DNA of 64,000 nt from Sporosarcina ureae (GCF_002082015.1 NZ_CP015109.1:2447001-2511000), one strand, 5' to 3'. Shown: positions 27,442 to 39,930, counted from the first letter of the stretch. A program made the numbers and translations. The notes: generated from the sequence alone by a model not told the origin.

Positions 27442-30400
27442 ATGGTAACCACAGAAATTTATCAACCGAAACACCATATTCGTTTCGTGACGGCATCTAG
27501 TTTATTCGACGGGCATGATGCATCCATCAATATCATGCGTAGAATTTTACAGTCAACCGGAGCGGAAGTTATTCATCTCGGACATAATCGATCCGTTGAA
27601 GAAGTTGTAAACGCTGCCATCCAAGAAGATGTGCAAGGAATTGCCATGTCATCCTATCAAGGTGGCCACGTGGAGTATTTCAAATACATGTATGACTTGC
27701 TGAAAGAAAGAGGCGCTTCCCATATTAAGATATTCGGCGGTGGTGGAGGAGTCATCATCCCGAAAGAAATCAAAGAGTTGCATGAGTATGGCATCGAATG
27801 GATCTTTTCACCGGAAGACGGTCGAAAACTAGGTCTACAAGGTATGATCAATAAAATCATGGAATTATCGGATTTCTCCACGACTCCCGAAAGCGAAGAG
27901 GCCAACCTGGAGCAGTTGACAGCTGAAACACCAGGTATCTTAGCCAATTTAATTACCTACGTAGAAGAAAAACATATGAAAAAAGATGAAGCAGCGGAGC
28001 AGTTACTCGATCACGCCCGTTCCATGTCCAAACAAACGCCGGTACTCGGGATCACTGGTACAGGTGGAGCAGGTAAAAGTTCCTTGACGGATGAATTAAT
28101 TCGTCGTTTCTTGCGTGAGTTCCCTGATAAAAGAGTAGCGATTCTTTCTGTAGATCCAACGAAGCAAAAAACAGGCGGTGCGTTGCTTGGCGACCGAATT
28201 CGCATGAATGCAATCTTTAATAACCGTGTGTACATGCGGAGTTTAGCAACACGTGGCTCACGTTCTGAGCTGACAACGGCGATCCATGATGTATTGGATA
28301 TCACAAAAGCCGCTGGTTACGATTTAATTATTGTAGAAACGAGCGGAATCGGGCAAGGGGATGCGCGCATTACAGATGTCTCCGACGTTTCAATGTACGT
28401 CATGACGAGTGAATTCGGTGCACCGACACAGCTCGAGAAAATCGATATGATCGACTTTGCTGATTTAATTGTTATCAATAAATTCGAGCGTAAAGGTTCA
28501 GAAGATGCACTAATTCAAGTCCGCAAACAATATCAGCGTAGCCATTTACTATTTGACAACGATCTAGAAACGATGCCTGTCTATGGCACGATCGCAAGCC
28601 AGTTTAACGACAAAGGGACCAACACACTTTTCGCAGCGCTTATTGAAAAGATCAACGACGCAACAGATTCAGATTGGACGACAAGCTACACAGACTTGGT
28701 GACGAATCAAAAGCAAACCGTGATCATTCCGCCTGACCGAAGCCATTACTTACGCGAGATCGCTTCCACTGTTCGTAACTACCATGCGAAATCCAAACAA
28801 CAAGCCGAATTCGCACGTCGGATGTTCCAGTTGGAAGGTGCGATCGAAGCAGTGAAAGAAAGCGATTCTAATGAAGCGTTACTAGACTCATTGAATAGCT
28901 TGAAAGAAGGCGTCGAAGAACAACTAACAAGCGAATCCAAGCGAGCTCTGAAAAACTGGGAGTCTTTGAAAGAATCTTACAAGCAGGATGAATATGTAGT
29001 GAAAATCCGCGACAAAGAAATCCGTACGTCGCTCAATACTGTAAGTCTTTCTGGCTTGAAGGTTCCGAAAGTAGTCTTGCCGCAATACAGAGACTATGGT
29101 GAAATTTTACGTTTTATCTATAGTGAAAATGTTCCAGGTTCATTCCCGTACACTGGAGGCGTCTTCCCATTCAAACGCGAAGGTGAAGATCCACGCCGTC
29201 AGTTCGCTGGAGAAGGGACACCTGAACGTACGAACCGTCGTTTCCACTACGTATCAAAAGATGACGACGCGAAACGTCTATCTACAGCGTTTGATTCTGT
29301 CACATTATACGGGGAAGACCCTGACGAACGTCCTGACATCTACGGAAAAGTCGGCGAATCGGGTGTGAGCATTTGTACACTAGAAGATATGAAAAAGCTC
29401 TATGACGGTTTCGATTTGTGTTCGCCTATGACGTCCGTTTCCATGACAATCAATGGACCGGCACCGATTATTCTAGCGATGTTCATGAATGCAGCTGTCG
29501 ATCAGCAAGTGCGTAAAAAAGAAGAAGAGCTTGGCCGGACACTCACTGTGGAAGAGTTCACTGAAGTCCGTGAAATGACATTCCAAACAGTGCGTGGAAC
29601 CGTCCAAGCGGATATTCTAAAAGAAGACCAAGGGCAAAATACATGCATCTTCTCTACAGAATTTGCATTGCGTCTAATGGGCGATATCCAGCAATATTTC
29701 ATTGATAAAAAAGTTCGTAATTATTATTCGGTGTCGATTTCGGGCTATCATATCGCAGAAGCAGGGTCGAATCCGATTTCGCAGCTAGCGTTCACACTCG
29801 CAAACGGCTTCACGTATGTCGAATATTACTTGAGCCGTGGCATGCACATCGACGACTTTGCACCGAATCTGTCGTTCTTCTTCTCAAATGGACTCGATCC
29901 CGAATATACGGTCATCGGTCGCGTGGCACGTCGCATTTGGGCAGTTACGATGCGTGACAAATACGGAGCCAATGAACGCAGCCAAAAATTGAAATACCAT
30001 ATCCAAACATCGGGTCGTAGTTTGCATGCGCAGGAAATCGATTTCAACGACATCCGCACAACGTTGCAGGCATTGATGGCATTGCAAGATAACTGTAACT
30101 CGCTGCACACAAATGCTTACGACGAAGCCATTACGACACCGACAGAAGAATCTGTTCGTCGTGCGATGGCAATCCAGATGATCATTATGAAAGAACACGG
30201 CTTGTCGAAGAACGAAAATCCGCTTCAAGGGGCTTACATTATCGAAGAAATGACAAGTCTCGTGGAAGAAGCGGTATTACAAGAATTCGATCGACTAAAT
30301 GATCGTGGCGGTGTACTTGGCTCTATGGAGACACAGTACCAGCGCGGCAAAATCCAGGAAGAGTCCATGTATTACGAAATGAAAAAGCACTCAGGTGAGC

Positions 30401-30699
30401 TACCGATCATCGGCGTCAACACATACGTGAATCCGAATCCACCATCTGAGGAAGATATCGATAATATGGAATTGGCACGTGCAACACAAGAAGAAAAAGA
30501 GTCACAAATTACCAACTTGCGCGCTTTCCAAGCTAAGCATGCTGACGAAGCAGAACAAGCGCTTGCTGATCTTCAAGAAGTAGCGATCACAGGAGGCAAC
30601 GTCTTCGCTGAGTTGATGAAGACGGTGCGAGTAGCGAGCCTTGGACAAATTACCAATGCGCTTTACGAAGTAGGCGGGCAGTACCGCCGTAATATGTAA
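27442..30699 (+). CDS. icmF: Fused isobutyryl-CoA mutase (IcmF)
   Basis: A 1085-aa adenosylcobalamin-dependent mutase interconverting isobutyryl-CoA and n-butyryl-CoA. Domain order: B12-binding domain (residues about 10-145, with the base-off ligand His25 in FDGHDASIN), a MeaB-like G-protein chaperone domain with P-loop GTGGAGKS (206-213), then the substrate-binding TIM-barrel domain (about 540-1085, [21 protein letters not shown] region onward). The length agrees with known IcmF fusions. A GAAGGTGGAAG site precedes ATG 27442. Related fusions accept other branched acyl-CoAs, so exact specificity is open. It is the visible consumer of the cobalamin made by the 8.5-17.6 kb operon. Confidence 0.95.
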   Translation: MVTTEIYQPKHHIRFVTASSLFDGHDASINIMRRILQSTGAEVIHLGHNRSVEEVVNAAIQEDVQGIAMSSYQGGHVEYFKYMYDLLKERGASHIKIFGGGGGVIIPKEIKELHEYGIEWIFSPEDGRKLGLQGMINKIMELSDFSTTPESEEANLEQLTAETPGILANLITYVEEKHMKKDEAAEQLLDHARSMSKQTPVLGITGTGGAGKSSLTDELIRRFLREFPDKRVAILSVDPTKQKTGGALLGDRIRMNAIFNNRVYMRSLATRGSRSELTTAIHDVLDITKAAGYDLIIVETSGIGQGDARITDVSDVSMYVMTSEFGAPTQLEKIDMIDFADLIVINKFERKGSEDALIQVRKQYQRSHLLFDNDLETMPVYGTIASQFNDKGTNTLFAALIEKINDATDSDWTTSYTDLVTNQKQTVIIPPDRSHYLREIASTVRNYHAKSKQQAEFARRMFQLEGAIEAVKESDSNEALLDSLNSLKEGVEEQLTSESKRALKNWESLKESYKQDEYVVKIRDKEIRTSLNTVSLSGLKVPKVVLPQYRDYGEILRFIYSENVPGSFPYTGGVFPFKREGEDPRRQFAGEGTPERTNRRFHYVSKDDDAKRLSTAFDSVTLYGEDPDERPDIYGKVGESGVSICTLEDMKKLYDGFDLCSPMTSVSMTINGPAPIILAMFMNAAVDQQVRKKEEELGRTLTVEEFTEVREMTFQTVRGTVQADILKEDQGQNTCIFSTEFALRLMGDIQQYFIDKKVRNYYSVSISGYHIAEAGSNPISQLAFTLANGFTYVEYYLSRGMHIDDFAPNLSFFFSNGLDPEYTVIGRVARRIWAVTMRDKYGANERSQKLKYHIQTSGRSLHAQEIDFNDIRTTLQALMALQDNCNSLHTNAYDEAITTPTEESVRRAMAIQMIIMKEHGLSKNENPLQGAYIIEEMTSLVEEAVLQEFDRLNDRGGVLGSMETQYQRGKIQEESMYYEMKKHSGELPIIGVNTYVNPNPPSEEDIDNMELARATQEEKESQITNLRAFQAKHADEAEQALADLQEVAITGGNVFAELMKTVRVASLGQITNALYEVGGQYRRNM

Positions 30700-30710
30700 T
30701 TGCATCTCAA

Positions 30711-30757
30711 AGGGGATGCCACAGAAGCCATCACTTCTGGCGGCATCCTCTTTTTTG
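30711..30757 (+). terminator. icmF terminator
   Basis: The stem GGATGCC-ACAGAAG pairs with CTTCTG-GCGGCATCC, with one small internal loop, followed by TCTTTTTT. It ends the catabolic block. Confidence 0.9.
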
Positions 30758-30812
30758 CATGGGGTTAAGGTGGAAGTCAAATTCAAAGTATAGGTGCATG
30801 GGCTGATTGCGC

Positions 30813-30866
30813 GGGATTGCAACTCCAGCTAGGGACGCGTTTCAGGGGCAGCTGGAGTTGCAGTCC
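30813..30866. repeat. Palindromic repeat, family B (short copy)
   Basis: GGATTGCAACTCCAGCT at the left pairs with AGCTGGAGTTGCAGTCC at the right around GGGACGCG. The rest of 30758-31139 shows no gene. Confidence 0.75.
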
Positions 30867-31139
30867 TTGTGTAGAGAGTGAAAAACATAGAATATTCACT
30901 GGCTACGGAGTGTGAATTATTGTTGTCCTTGAACTTAATAATGTTCAAGTGTTGAATAGATTACGAAACTGACTTGATAAGTCACAATATGTGTCACTCA
31001 CTGTCGCTAGTGTGTGAAATAGTAATGTCCCTAGCAATAGTTAAATTTAAGGCCAGAGTGAGTGTAAATGATACGTACTAAACCAGTCACAAGCGCAACT
31101 TTAATGGGCAACAATAACTGTCACCCACTCAGCTTGCAA

Positions 31140-31225
31140 GGGATTGGCGCGTAGGAGGGGCGACTCCTAGAGGATCAGCTCGACAGGTGAGACAATGAAG
31201 TGACCCCTCCGAAGCGCAAATCCCC
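31140..31225 (+). repeat. Palindromic repeat, family A (short copy)
   Basis: It starts GGGATTGGCGCGTAGGAGG and ends CGAAGCGCAAATCCCC. It lacks the internal 110-nt segment found in the copies at 34396 and 54819. Confidence 0.8.
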
Positions 31226-31358
31226 ACCCCAACTGCCACTCTATATCAAGTATCCTAGAAACTAAACCAGCTGCTTATAATTCATTCTTCATCAAAGTGG
31301 ATAATTTAGTAAGTTAATTAGTATAATGAGAACAACAATGAAAAGGGACGTGCTGAAT

Positions 31359-31523
31359 GTGAGATGGTACTATCATGCAATCATAATAGCTCTCTTAATT
31401 ACACTCACACTCATCTTCTACAACAGCGGACTCGGCGTAATCCCCTTCACCATTGCGGCGGTCTACCTGGGGTATTTGACCATTACTGAGTATAGAAATA
31501 TAAAGAGAAGTAAAAGAATGTAG
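31359..31523 (+). CDS. Small hypothetical membrane protein
   Basis: A 54-aa protein with two hydrophobic segments (AIIIALLITLTLIFY and VIPFTIAAVYLGYLTI) and a basic tail (YRNIKRSKRM). I do not recognise the family. GTG 31359 is chosen because AAAGGGA lies about 10 nt upstream. An in-frame ATG at 31326 falls inside a TATAAT box (31322-31327) that probably belongs to its own promoter. It lies alone between two palindromic repeats and rpoE. Confidence 0.6.
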   Translation: MRWYYHAIIIALLITLTLIFYNSGLGVIPFTIAAVYLGYLTITEYRNIKRSKRM

Positions 31524-31657
31524 CATATTGGTAGAAATAACGTATATAATGTACACTATGCTTATACGCTACAAGATAAAAAACGTCGATCGGCCAAATC
31601 ATTCACTGACTTGGTCGGTTCCGCGTGTGATTGATAGAAGAAAGGACGTGCCATACA

Positions 31658-32233
31658 TTGAATATCCATGACATGACAAAAGAAGAATTGTTGGAAGAAT
31701 CATTAATCAACATTACGCACCAAGTACTAACAGAACGACGTGAATCCCTCACGTTAGCGGAATTAATGGAAGAGTTCCGTAAACTTACAGGTATATCCGA
31801 GAAAGAATTGAAGGCAAAACTCCTTCAGTTTTATACAGACCTGAACATCGATGGCAGATTCCTTGCGATCCAAGACAACCGTTGGGGCCTGCGCGAATGG
31901 TATCCAGTTGATCAGCTCGTGGAAGAAACAGCGCCTGTCGTAAAAGTACGCAAGAAGAAAAAGAAGAAAAAAGATTATGATGAAGAAGATATTGAAGAAG
32001 AAGATGATGACGAAGAAGAAATCTTCGATGAAGAATACGTAGAGCTCGGCGAAGAAGATGACGTAGACGACGAGGAAGACGAAGAAGAGGAAGTAGTCGA
32101 ACTCGAGGAAGATTTAATCGATCCTGATGACGATCTGGAAGTTATTCCTGAAGTAGAACTCGATATCGAAGAAGATGACGAGGACGAAGAAGAAGACGAA
32201 GAGTACGACGAAGAGTACGAGGAAGAGAAATAA
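31658..32233 (+). CDS. rpoE: DNA-directed RNA polymerase delta subunit
   Basis: A 191-aa auxiliary RNA polymerase subunit of Gram-positive bacteria. The N-terminal globular HARE-HTH domain contains LLQFYTDLNIDGRFLAI and WGLREWYPVDQL. A lysine run (KVRKKKKKKKD) follows, then about 85 residues almost wholly Asp/Glu, the disordered tail that helps recycle polymerase. TTG 31658 has AAAGGA 11 nt upstream; ATG 31673 is an alternative. It is followed by a strong terminator and pyrG, the conserved order. Confidence 0.93.
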   Translation: MNIHDMTKEELLEESLINITHQVLTERRESLTLAELMEEFRKLTGISEKELKAKLLQFYTDLNIDGRFLAIQDNRWGLREWYPVDQLVEETAPVVKVRKKKKKKKDYDEEDIEEEDDDEEEIFDEEYVELGEEDDVDDEEDEEEEVVELEEDLIDPDDDLEVIPEVELDIEEDDEDEEEDEEYDEEYEEEK

Positions 32234-32309
32234 TTGGACTTGACTTTTAGTGCCCAAAAATATAAGATTTGGATGGGCTCCTGAAAAGGACACATAAATT
32301 CGTGTATAC

Positions 32310-32353
32310 GCGCTCCTTATTGTAGTTACGCTACAAACGGGGCGCTTTTTTGA
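32310..32353 (+). terminator. rpoE terminator / pyrG leader hairpin
   Basis: GCGCTCC pairs with GGGGCGC and an inner TTGTAG with CTACAA, followed by TTTTTT. The distance to the pyrG start is about 50 nt, so it could also act as an attenuator of pyrG. Confidence 0.88.
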
Positions 32354-32389
32354 TTTTATATCGACCCTACAAGCATGGAAAAAGAATAA

Positions 32390-34006
<1,617 letters not shown>

Positions 34007-34010
34007 AATC

Positions 34011-34047
34011 AATGCCCACAGAAGACTTGTCCTCTGTGGGCATTTTC
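34011..34047 (+). terminator. pyrG terminator
   Basis: AATGCCCACAG (34011-34021) pairs with CTGTGGGCATT (34034-34044), followed by TTCGG. Strong stem, short T tract. Confidence 0.85.
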
Positions 34048-34095
34048 GGCATTACATATTAGTGGAGACTAGAAATTAGAGTTGCTGAGTGCAGG

Positions 34096-34226
34096 GGGAT
34101 TGAAGCTCCAGCTGGCGGACGCTTTCCCATGGGCTCGGCTTGAGCCGCTTCCTACGCTTCGCTTCGTCCAGGGTCTCAAGCTCTCGCTGATCCATCGGGA
34201 GTCACCGCCAGCTTCCGCTTCAATCC
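34096..34226. repeat. Palindromic repeat, family B (long copy)
   Basis: GGGATTGAAGCTCCAGCTGG at the left; CCGCCAGCTTCCGCTTCAATCC-type sequence at the right (ending 34226). The internal segment includes a second inverted pair around GGCTTGAGCC. Similar to 54598-54720. Nothing else is evident in 34048-34395. Confidence 0.8.
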
Positions 34227-34395
34227 TACTTACCGAGTGGATGTACTCGCAACACTTACTGTAGATCGTGTATGATTTTTTGCTGTTTTGAAAATTTTTT
34301 AAGTCAAGTGCAAATCTAATCCAGTTTCTAGTTAATCACTGATTACTAACGAAACTTCAATGCGCAATGGAAAGTATCACCCACTCACATCGTAA

Positions 34396-34592
34396 GGGAT
34401 TGGCGCGTAGGAGGGGCGACTCCCGATGGATCAGCCCGATCAGGTGAGACAACCGAAGAGAGCAAGAGCCGTAGCGAAGGACGGCTTTTGCGAGTAAAAG
34501 CGAAGCGTTAGGAGCACATGTTTGCACTAGCGAACTGGTTGGCTCACCGCGGGCCCATGGCAAAAAGCGTCCCCTCCGAAGCGCCAATCCCC
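34396..34592 (+). repeat. Palindromic repeat, family A (long copy 1)
   Basis: A 197-nt element starting GGGATTGGCGCGTAGGAGG and ending GAAGCGCCAATCCCC, with an internal segment bearing an AGCCGT/ACGGCT hairpin. It is nearly identical to 54819-55014, 20 kb away. Confidence 0.88.
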
Positions 34593-34622
34593 ACCCCAAC
34601 AGTAATTTCACCCTATGCCAAG

Positions 34623-35150
34623 TTACAGTTCGTCGTCTTCATCCGCCAACATATCATCAATCGACAGCTTCACTGCCTCGTACACAAACAACGCAGCGAG
34701 CGCGTGGGGCTGTACGATTCTTTCGCCTGTAGGACCCGGAATCAGTCCCTTTTTCAAACCTGTCGAAATATACGTATGCGCAAGAGAAGCGAGTTCATTG
34801 TCGTCTTCTTCCTTATCCGCAGCCAACACGGCAAACGGGATGAATTGATCCGCCAGCTCCTGTGCCAGCTCAAGCGCAGCGGGATGATCTGCCTTTCGAA
34901 CAAGCAACCACACGCGATCTGCCGTCGTCAGCTCCAACTCTTTAGTGTAACGAATCGCACCCTCCAACGGTTCAACACCATCCAGTGCAGTCGCAGTCAC
35001 AGCTTTCATTTCATCAAAAGCAGCCAAGACAATTCGTCCTTCGCCTACTAATGCTTGCGCCAATAAACGAGCAGTTTCCTCCATTGACTCTTCTTGTCCT
35101 TCTGCAATTCTCTCCAGAAGACCTCTAATCTGTGTAGTTAATATTTTCAC
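34623..35150 (-). CDS. ywjG: DUF2529 family protein (YwjG)
   Basis: A 175-aa protein of the DUF2529 family, function unknown. It has a SIS-like alpha/beta appearance (ARLLAQALVGEGRIVLAAFDE; LTTADRVWLLVRKADHP), though no active-site residues can be assigned. The start is GTG 35150 with TTGGAGGG upstream. As in B. subtilis it lies between pyrG and spo0F, on the strand opposite to both. The acidic C-terminus is DDMLADEDDEL. Its 5' region is divergent with spo0F. Confidence 0.82.
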   Translation of the reverse strand: MKILTTQIRGLLERIAEGQEESMEETARLLAQALVGEGRIVLAAFDEMKAVTATALDGVEPLEGAIRYTKELELTTADRVWLLVRKADHPAALELAQELADQFIPFAVLAADKEEDDNELASLAHTYISTGLKKGLIPGPTGERIVQPHALAALFVYEAVKLSIDDMLADEDDEL

Positions 35151-35204
35151 GAAAATCCCTCCAAAAGCTCAGTATATGTGAGAAAAGAAAGAAGTGCAAA
35201 ATAG

Positions 35205-35212
35205 TTGACGAA
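35205..35212. promoter_or_regulatory. Possible Spo0A box upstream of spo0F
   Basis: TTGACGAA differs by one base from the 0A box TTGTCGAA. Spo0A control of spo0F is known in B. subtilis. A short motif, so weak on its own. Confidence 0.35.
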
Positions 35213-35216
35213 AAAT

Positions 35217-35243
35217 AAAGGAATTGTTGGAATACTCTAGAAT
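35217..35243 (+). promoter_or_regulatory. Sigma-H-type promoter of spo0F
   Basis: AAAGGAATT (35217-35225), an 11-nt spacer and CTAGAAT (35237-35243) fit the sigma-H pattern (RNAGGAWWW, then RNNGAAT), except for the first base of the -10. spo0F is a sigma-H gene in B. subtilis. Confidence 0.5.
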
Positions 35244-35385
35244 AACATTACATAGACGAAAAATAGAGAAATAGAATCATACATAATTTTTCTATACACG
35301 CGCCTTTATTATATAGGAATAATGAAGGGTGGATTTCACTGTAAGTACAAAATCAAACAAAAAATTAGGGATGGGAGAGATGTGG

Positions 35386-35754
35386 ATGAAACATTTATTA
35401 ATTGTAGACGACCAACCAGGAATACGGTTATTACTGGAGGAAATCTTCAAGACAACCGGAATAATGACAGCGCTTGCATCAAATGGAAAAGAAGCGTTAG
35501 AAATAGTTCAGAAACTTAATCCAGACTGTATTTTGCTTGATATGAAGATGCCGGGTATGAATGGTGTCGAGGTATTAAGAGAAATTCGAACCCTATCGCC
35601 TGACGCAATTGTCATGATGATGACAGCGTACAGTGAAATAGAATTACTTGAAGATGCCGACAAACTTGGTATTGATCAGCACTTTACCAAGCCATTCGAT
35701 ATCTTCGAAGTGCGCGATAGCGTCTTAAAAAGGTTAGAGCTACTAGACGTCTGA
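35386..35754 (+). CDS. spo0F: Sporulation response regulator Spo0F
   Basis: Single-domain receiver of 122 aa, the second-messenger phosphotransfer protein of the sporulation phosphorelay (kinase to Spo0F to Spo0B to Spo0A). The acidic pocket is Asp8-Asp9 (LLIVDDQPGIR), the phosphorylation site is Asp52 (DCILLDMKMPGMNG), the conserved Thr is in MMMTAYSE and the Lys is in HFTKPFD. There is no DNA-binding domain. ATG 35386 has GGGAGAG 8 nt upstream; upstream in-frame starts are too close to or lack a site. It is followed by fba, the conserved order. Confidence 0.95.
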   Translation: MKHLLIVDDQPGIRLLLEEIFKTTGIMTALASNGKEALEIVQKLNPDCILLDMKMPGMNGVEVLREIRTLSPDAIVMMMTAYSEIELLEDADKLGIDQHFTKPFDIFEVRDSVLKRLELLDV

Positions 35755-35851
35755 TAGTAGTAATCATGGCGTGAATTTGATATGCTAGTGGATGGAAATA
35801 ACTATAATTACAACACATAAAAATTCGTGAAAACTCAAGGAGGAATTTTAC

Positions 35852-36709
35852 ATGCCACTGGTCTCGATGAAGGAAATGATGATCCAAGGTAAAGAGCGAG
35901 GATATGCGATCGGTCAATATAACTTGAATAACCTGGAATATACACAAGCCATCTTACAAGCTGCCGAAGAAGAGAAATCGCCTGTTATTTTAGGCGTTTC
36001 AGAAGGCGCTGCACGCTATATGGGCGGATTCAAAACAGTCGTTATGATGGTAAAAGGATTAATGGAGGACTACGGTACGACTGTGCCGGTAGCCATTCAT
36101 TTGGATCACGGTTCCAGCTTTGAAAAGTGTAAGGAAGCGATCGAAGCAGGCTTCACTTCTGTCATGATCGATGCATCTTCTAAGCCACTTGAAGAAAACA
36201 TTGAAATCACGAAAAAAGTGGTGGATTTCGCGAAGCAACATAATGTATCAGTAGAAGCTGAACTTGGCGTAGTTGGTGGTCAGGAAGATGACGTCATCGC
36301 AGACGGTGTTATTTATGCAGATCCGGCTGAATGCAAAGAGCTTGTGGAGCAGACAGGTATCGACTGCCTGGCACCTGCACTTGGTTCTGTACACGGACCG
36401 TATAAAGGTGAACCGAATCTTGGATTTGAAGAAATGGAAGAAATCTCAAAACAAGGCGATATTCCACTTGTGTTGCACGGTGGCACAGGTATTCCGACGA
36501 AGGATATCCAACATGCCATTTCACTTGGTACGTCTAAAATTAACGTCAACACAGAAAATCAGATTCAAGGTACGAAAGCTGTACGCGACATCTTGAACGA
36601 AGATGCCGACGTGTATGATCCACGTAAATACCTTGGACCAATGCGCGAAGCGATCAAAGCAACAGTAATCGGTAAAATGCGTGAGTTTGGCAGTTCAAAC
36701 CAAGCGTAA
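35852..36709 (+). CDS. fbaA: Fructose-bisphosphate aldolase, class II
   Basis: Zinc-dependent glycolytic and gluconeogenic aldolase of 285 aa. Motifs are [13 protein letters not shown] (catalytic Asp and Zn His), [24 protein letters not shown] and [10 protein letters not shown] (Zn His). INVNTENQ binds the substrate phosphate. AAGGAGG precedes ATG 35852. TATAAT at 35803-35808 is a possible -10 box. It is followed by its own terminator and then tal. Confidence 0.96.
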   Translation: MPLVSMKEMMIQGKERGYAIGQYNLNNLEYTQAILQAAEEEKSPVILGVSEGAARYMGGFKTVVMMVKGLMEDYGTTVPVAIHLDHGSSFEKCKEAIEAGFTSVMIDASSKPLEENIEITKKVVDFAKQHNVSVEAELGVVGGQEDDVIADGVIYADPAECKELVEQTGIDCLAPALGSVHGPYKGEPNLGFEEMEEISKQGDIPLVLHGGTGIPTKDIQHAISLGTSKINVNTENQIQGTKAVRDILNEDADVYDPRKYLGPMREAIKATVIGKMREFGSSNQA

Positions 36710-36726
36710 TGACAGTATGTAGATGG

Positions 36727-36767
36727 AGCAAAGGAGGAGCGTAACCTGTCTCCTTCTTTGCTTTTTA
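36727..36767 (+). terminator. fbaA terminator
   Basis: AGCAAAGGAGGAG (36727-36739) pairs with CTCCTTCTTTGCT (36750-36762), with one G-U pair, followed by TTTTTA. Confidence 0.9.
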
Positions 36768-36804
36768 GTTAAATGAATAACCCACAACTAGGAGGATAAC
36801 AAAC

Positions 36805-37452
36805 ATGAAATTTTTTATAGATACAGCCAATTTTGAGGAAATTAAAGAAGCGCATAGCTGGGGGATCATCTCTGGTGTCACAACTAACCCTTCGCTAGTC
36901 GCAAAAGAAAATATTTCATTCCACGACCGCTTGAAAGAAATTACGGCTCTCGTACCGGGTTCTGTCAGTGCGGAAGTCATCGCTTTAGATGCGGAAGGTA
37001 TGATCGAAGAAGGACGTAAACTTGCAGCCCTTGCAGAAAACATCACAGTGAAATTACCGATGACACCTGAAGGCTTGAAAGCTTGTTCTGTATTCGCAGC
37101 AGAAGGAATCAAAACGAACGTCACACTTATTTTTAGTGCCAACCAAGCCTTACTTGCAGCACGTGCAGGCGCGACGTACGTTTCACCGTTCATCGGACGT
37201 TTGGATGACATTGGCCAAAATGGTGTCGAATTAATCGAAACGATTTCAGACATCTTCACGATCCATGACTTGGATACACAAATTATCGCGGCTTCCATCA
37301 GACACCCACAACATATCACGGCTGCAGCACTTGCAGGAGCGCATATTGCGACCACTCCATTCAACGTACTTCAGAGTCTGTTTGCACACCCGTTGACGAC
37401 TAAAGGAATCGATCAATTTTTGAAAGACTGGGAAACCAGAACGAATAAGTGA
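36805..37452 (+). CDS. tal: Transaldolase (TalC/fructose-6-phosphate aldolase type)
   Basis: Small transaldolase of 215 aa. The Schiff-base lysine is Lys83 (ITVKLPMT), and [15 protein letters not shown] and [12 protein letters not shown] are family signatures. [19 protein letters not shown] and [19 protein letters not shown] (partly quoted) complete the TIM barrel. It acts in the non-oxidative pentose phosphate pathway. AGGAGG precedes ATG 36805. It overlaps the upstream region of murA2, whose ribosome binding site begins just after its stop. Confidence 0.94.
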   Translation: MKFFIDTANFEEIKEAHSWGIISGVTTNPSLVAKENISFHDRLKEITALVPGSVSAEVIALDAEGMIEEGRKLAALAENITVKLPMTPEGLKACSVFAAEGIKTNVTLIFSANQALLAARAGATYVSPFIGRLDDIGQNGVELIETISDIFTIHDLDTQIIAASIRHPQHITAAALAGAHIATTPFNVLQSLFAHPLTTKGIDQFLKDWETRTNK

Positions 37453-37472
37453 TAGAACAAAAGGAGCTTGAA

Positions 37473-38750
37473 ATGGACGTTTATAAAATCAAAGGCGGAA
37501 AACGACTGCAAGGAACGATCAGAGTGAGTGGAGCAAAGAACAGCGCAGTAGCTCTTATTCCTGCCGCTATTTTAGCTGATTCACCTGTTACCATTGCAGG
37601 TCTTCCCGAAATTTCAGATGTCTATACATTGCAGGCGCTCGTCGAAGAAATCGGCGGCAAAGTGGAAATGAAAGATGGCACGATGATCATCGACCCAACT
37701 GAAATCATTTCTATGCCATTGCCTAACGGTAACGTCAAAAAACTTCGTGCTTCCTACTATATGATGGGGGCGATGCTTGGCAAGTTCAAGCACGCAGTCA
37801 TCGGATTACCTGGAGGTTGTCACTTGGGACCACGCCCGATTGATCAACATATTAAGGGCTTTGAAGCACTGGGTGCCAAAGTCGAAAATGAACATGGCGC
37901 TATTTATTTGCGTGCAGATGAACTGTATGGCGCGAAAATTTATTTAGACGTCGTCAGCGTTGGTGCTACGATCAATATCATGCTTGCTGCTGTGAAAGCA
38001 AAAGGCAAAACAATTATTGAAAATGCAGCGAAAGAACCCGAAATTATTGATGTCGCGACGTTGCTTTCAAATATGGGCGCGAATATTAAAGGGGCAGGAA
38101 CGAATGTCATTCGTATCGAAGGTGTTGAAACATTGCACGGTACGAAACACACGATCATTCCAGACCGCATTGAAACAGGTACGCATATGATTATGGCGGC
38201 TGCAATTGGTGATGGCGTCACGATTGATAATGTCATTCCTTTACATGTTGAGGCAGTCACAGCGAAGCTTCGTGAAATGGGCGTAAAAGTAGAAGTCGGT
38301 GAAGAACAAATTTTCATTCCAAAAACTGAGAAACTTCATGCGGTCGATGTGAAAACTCTTGTCTATCCAGGATTCCCAACAGACTTGCAGCAACCATTCG
38401 GTGTTTTATCGACACAGGCAGAAGGTTCATCCATTCTGACAGACACAATTTATCCCGCTCGCTTCAAACAAATCGATGAGCTTCGTCGAATGAATGCGGA
38501 CGGTAGAGTAGAAGGCCGATCTGCTATCATAACAGGACCAACGGAATTGCAAGCGGCAACGGTTGAAGCAACCGATTTACGTGCTGGAGCTGCGTTATTG
38601 ATCGCAGGATTACTAGCTAGCGGAGAAACAGAAGTTCATGAAATTGAACATATTGAACGCGGCTATGGCGATATCATTAACAAACTGCGAAATCTCGGTG
38701 CTGAGATCGATAAAGTACATGTGCTCACTCCATCTTCAATTTCTGAGTGA
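37473..38750 (+). CDS. murZ: UDP-N-acetylglucosamine 1-carboxyvinyltransferase, paralogue 2
   Basis: MurA-type enzyme of 425 aa for the first committed step of peptidoglycan synthesis. [13 protein letters not shown] holds the catalytic Lys/Asn. Cys116 ([16 protein letters not shown]) is the PEP-binding, fosfomycin-sensitive residue. ATG 37473 has AAAGGAGC upstream; an in-frame start at 37449 overlaps tal. The locus after tal is that of murAB/murZ. The second paralogue begins at 63349. Having both is normal for Bacillota. Confidence 0.94.
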   Translation: MDVYKIKGGKRLQGTIRVSGAKNSAVALIPAAILADSPVTIAGLPEISDVYTLQALVEEIGGKVEMKDGTMIIDPTEIISMPLPNGNVKKLRASYYMMGAMLGKFKHAVIGLPGGCHLGPRPIDQHIKGFEALGAKVENEHGAIYLRADELYGAKIYLDVVSVGATINIMLAAVKAKGKTIIENAAKEPEIIDVATLLSNMGANIKGAGTNVIRIEGVETLHGTKHTIIPDRIETGTHMIMAAAIGDGVTIDNVIPLHVEAVTAKLREMGVKVEVGEEQIFIPKTEKLHAVDVKTLVYPGFPTDLQQPFGVLSTQAEGSSILTDTIYPARFKQIDELRRMNADGRVEGRSAIITGPTELQAATVEATDLRAGAALLIAGLLASGETEVHEIEHIERGYGDIINKLRNLGAEIDKVHVLTPSSISE

Positions 38751-38775
38751 CGCTAATTGCCAAAACGTGTATAAT
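38747..38775 (+). promoter_or_regulatory. Candidate sigma-A promoter of glpX
   Basis: TATAAT (38770-38775) is preceded 17 nt upstream by GTGACG, a poor -35. It lies 114 nt before the glpX start. Confidence 0.4.
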
Positions 38776-38888
38776 AGACTCAAACGACACATCCATTACG
38801 TATGAAAGTGGCCAATGGGTGCGGACGTAGGCAAATGAAAGGTAATTCGCAATACGCGCCTTACCGCAAACAGGAGGAACAAAACATT

Positions 38889-39854
38889 ATGGAACGTAGT
38901 TTATCAATGGAATTAGTGCGTGTAACAGAGGCAGCAGCCGTAGCGGCAGCTCGCTGGATGGGACGCGGCTTGAAGAACGAAGCAGACGACGCAGCAACAG
39001 AAGCGATGCGTACAGTATTCGACACAATTCCTATGGAAGGTGTAGTCGTGATCGGTGAAGGTGAAATGGACGAAGCACCTATGCTATATATCGGTGAAGA
39101 GCTTGGAACAGGTCACGGACCCGCTGTAGACATCGCTGTCGATCCAGTTGAAGGTACGAATATCGTAGCAGCAGGTGGTTGGAATGCGCTAGCTGTTCTA
39201 GCTGTTGCAGATAAAGGCAACTTGCTAAACGCACCGGATATGTACATGGACAAAATCGCAGTAGGACCTGAAGCGGTTGGGAAAATTGATATCGACGCAA
39301 GCGTTACAGATAACTTGAAGGCTGTAGCAAAAGCGAAAAATAAATCAGTATCTGATCTCGTGGCATCTGTTTTAAATCGTGAACGCCACGCAGACATCAT
39401 CGAGGAAATTCGTGAAGCGGGTGCTCGTATTAAGTTGATCGAAGATGGCGACGTAGCAGCTGCGATCAACACAGCTTTCGATGACACCGGTGTGGATATT
39501 TTATTCGGTAGAGGCGGTGCTCCGGAAGGCGTAATCGCAGCAGTCGGCTTGAAATGTCTCGGTGGAGAAATCCAAGGACGTCTCGTTCCTTCAAATGATG
39601 AAGAAAGAGCACGTTGTATTAAAATGGGCATCGATGTAGACAAAGTTCTCATGATGGACGATTTAGTTAAAGGAGACGACTGTATTTTCGCAGCAACAGG
39701 TGTAACAGACGGTGAATTGATGGACGGCGTGCAGTTTAAAGGTACGTATTGCCGAACTCAGTCGATTGTTATGCGCTCGAAATCAGGAACAATTCGTTTC
39801 GTAGAAGGTCGCCACAGTATGAAGAAAAAACCTCTTCTCGTAATGCAAGACTAA
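38889..39854 (+). CDS. glpX: Fructose-1,6-bisphosphatase, class II
   Basis: Gluconeogenic phosphatase of 321 aa. Metal and substrate motifs are [29 protein letters not shown] and [17 protein letters not shown] 38889 has AGGAGG 11 nt upstream; the longer in-frame extension from 38802 has no site and lies in the leader. In B. subtilis glpX also sits between murAB and rho. A weak hairpin (ACCCGGT/ACCGGGT, 39863-39883) follows. Confidence 0.94.
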   Translation: MERSLSMELVRVTEAAAVAAARWMGRGLKNEADDAATEAMRTVFDTIPMEGVVVIGEGEMDEAPMLYIGEELGTGHGPAVDIAVDPVEGTNIVAAGGWNALAVLAVADKGNLLNAPDMYMDKIAVGPEAVGKIDIDASVTDNLKAVAKAKNKSVSDLVASVLNRERHADIIEEIREAGARIKLIEDGDVAAAINTAFDDTGVDILFGRGGAPEGVIAAVGLKCLGGEIQGRLVPSNDEERARCIKMGIDVDKVLMMDDLVKGDDCIFAATGVTDGELMDGVQFKGTYCRTQSIVMRSKSGTIRFVEGRHSMKKKPLLVMQD

Positions 39855-39930
39855 CTCCCTCAACACCCGGTGTCACAACCGGGTCTCTATTTCCTAAAAA
39901 CTATCTAGATCCATAATGTCCGGCTACTGA

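Noticed and set aside
31975..32295. Serine-rich minus-strand open frame of 106 codons
   Set aside because: It is the antisense of the Asp/Glu tail of rpoE; GAA/GAT/GAC codons read as Ser on the opposite strand.
34396..34592. Insertion sequence
   Set aside because: No transposase frame and under 200 nt; classified as a dispersed palindromic repeat.
34518..35051. Plus-strand open frame of 177 codons
   Set aside because: Antisense to ywjG and running into a palindromic repeat; no ribosome binding site and no recognisable domain.
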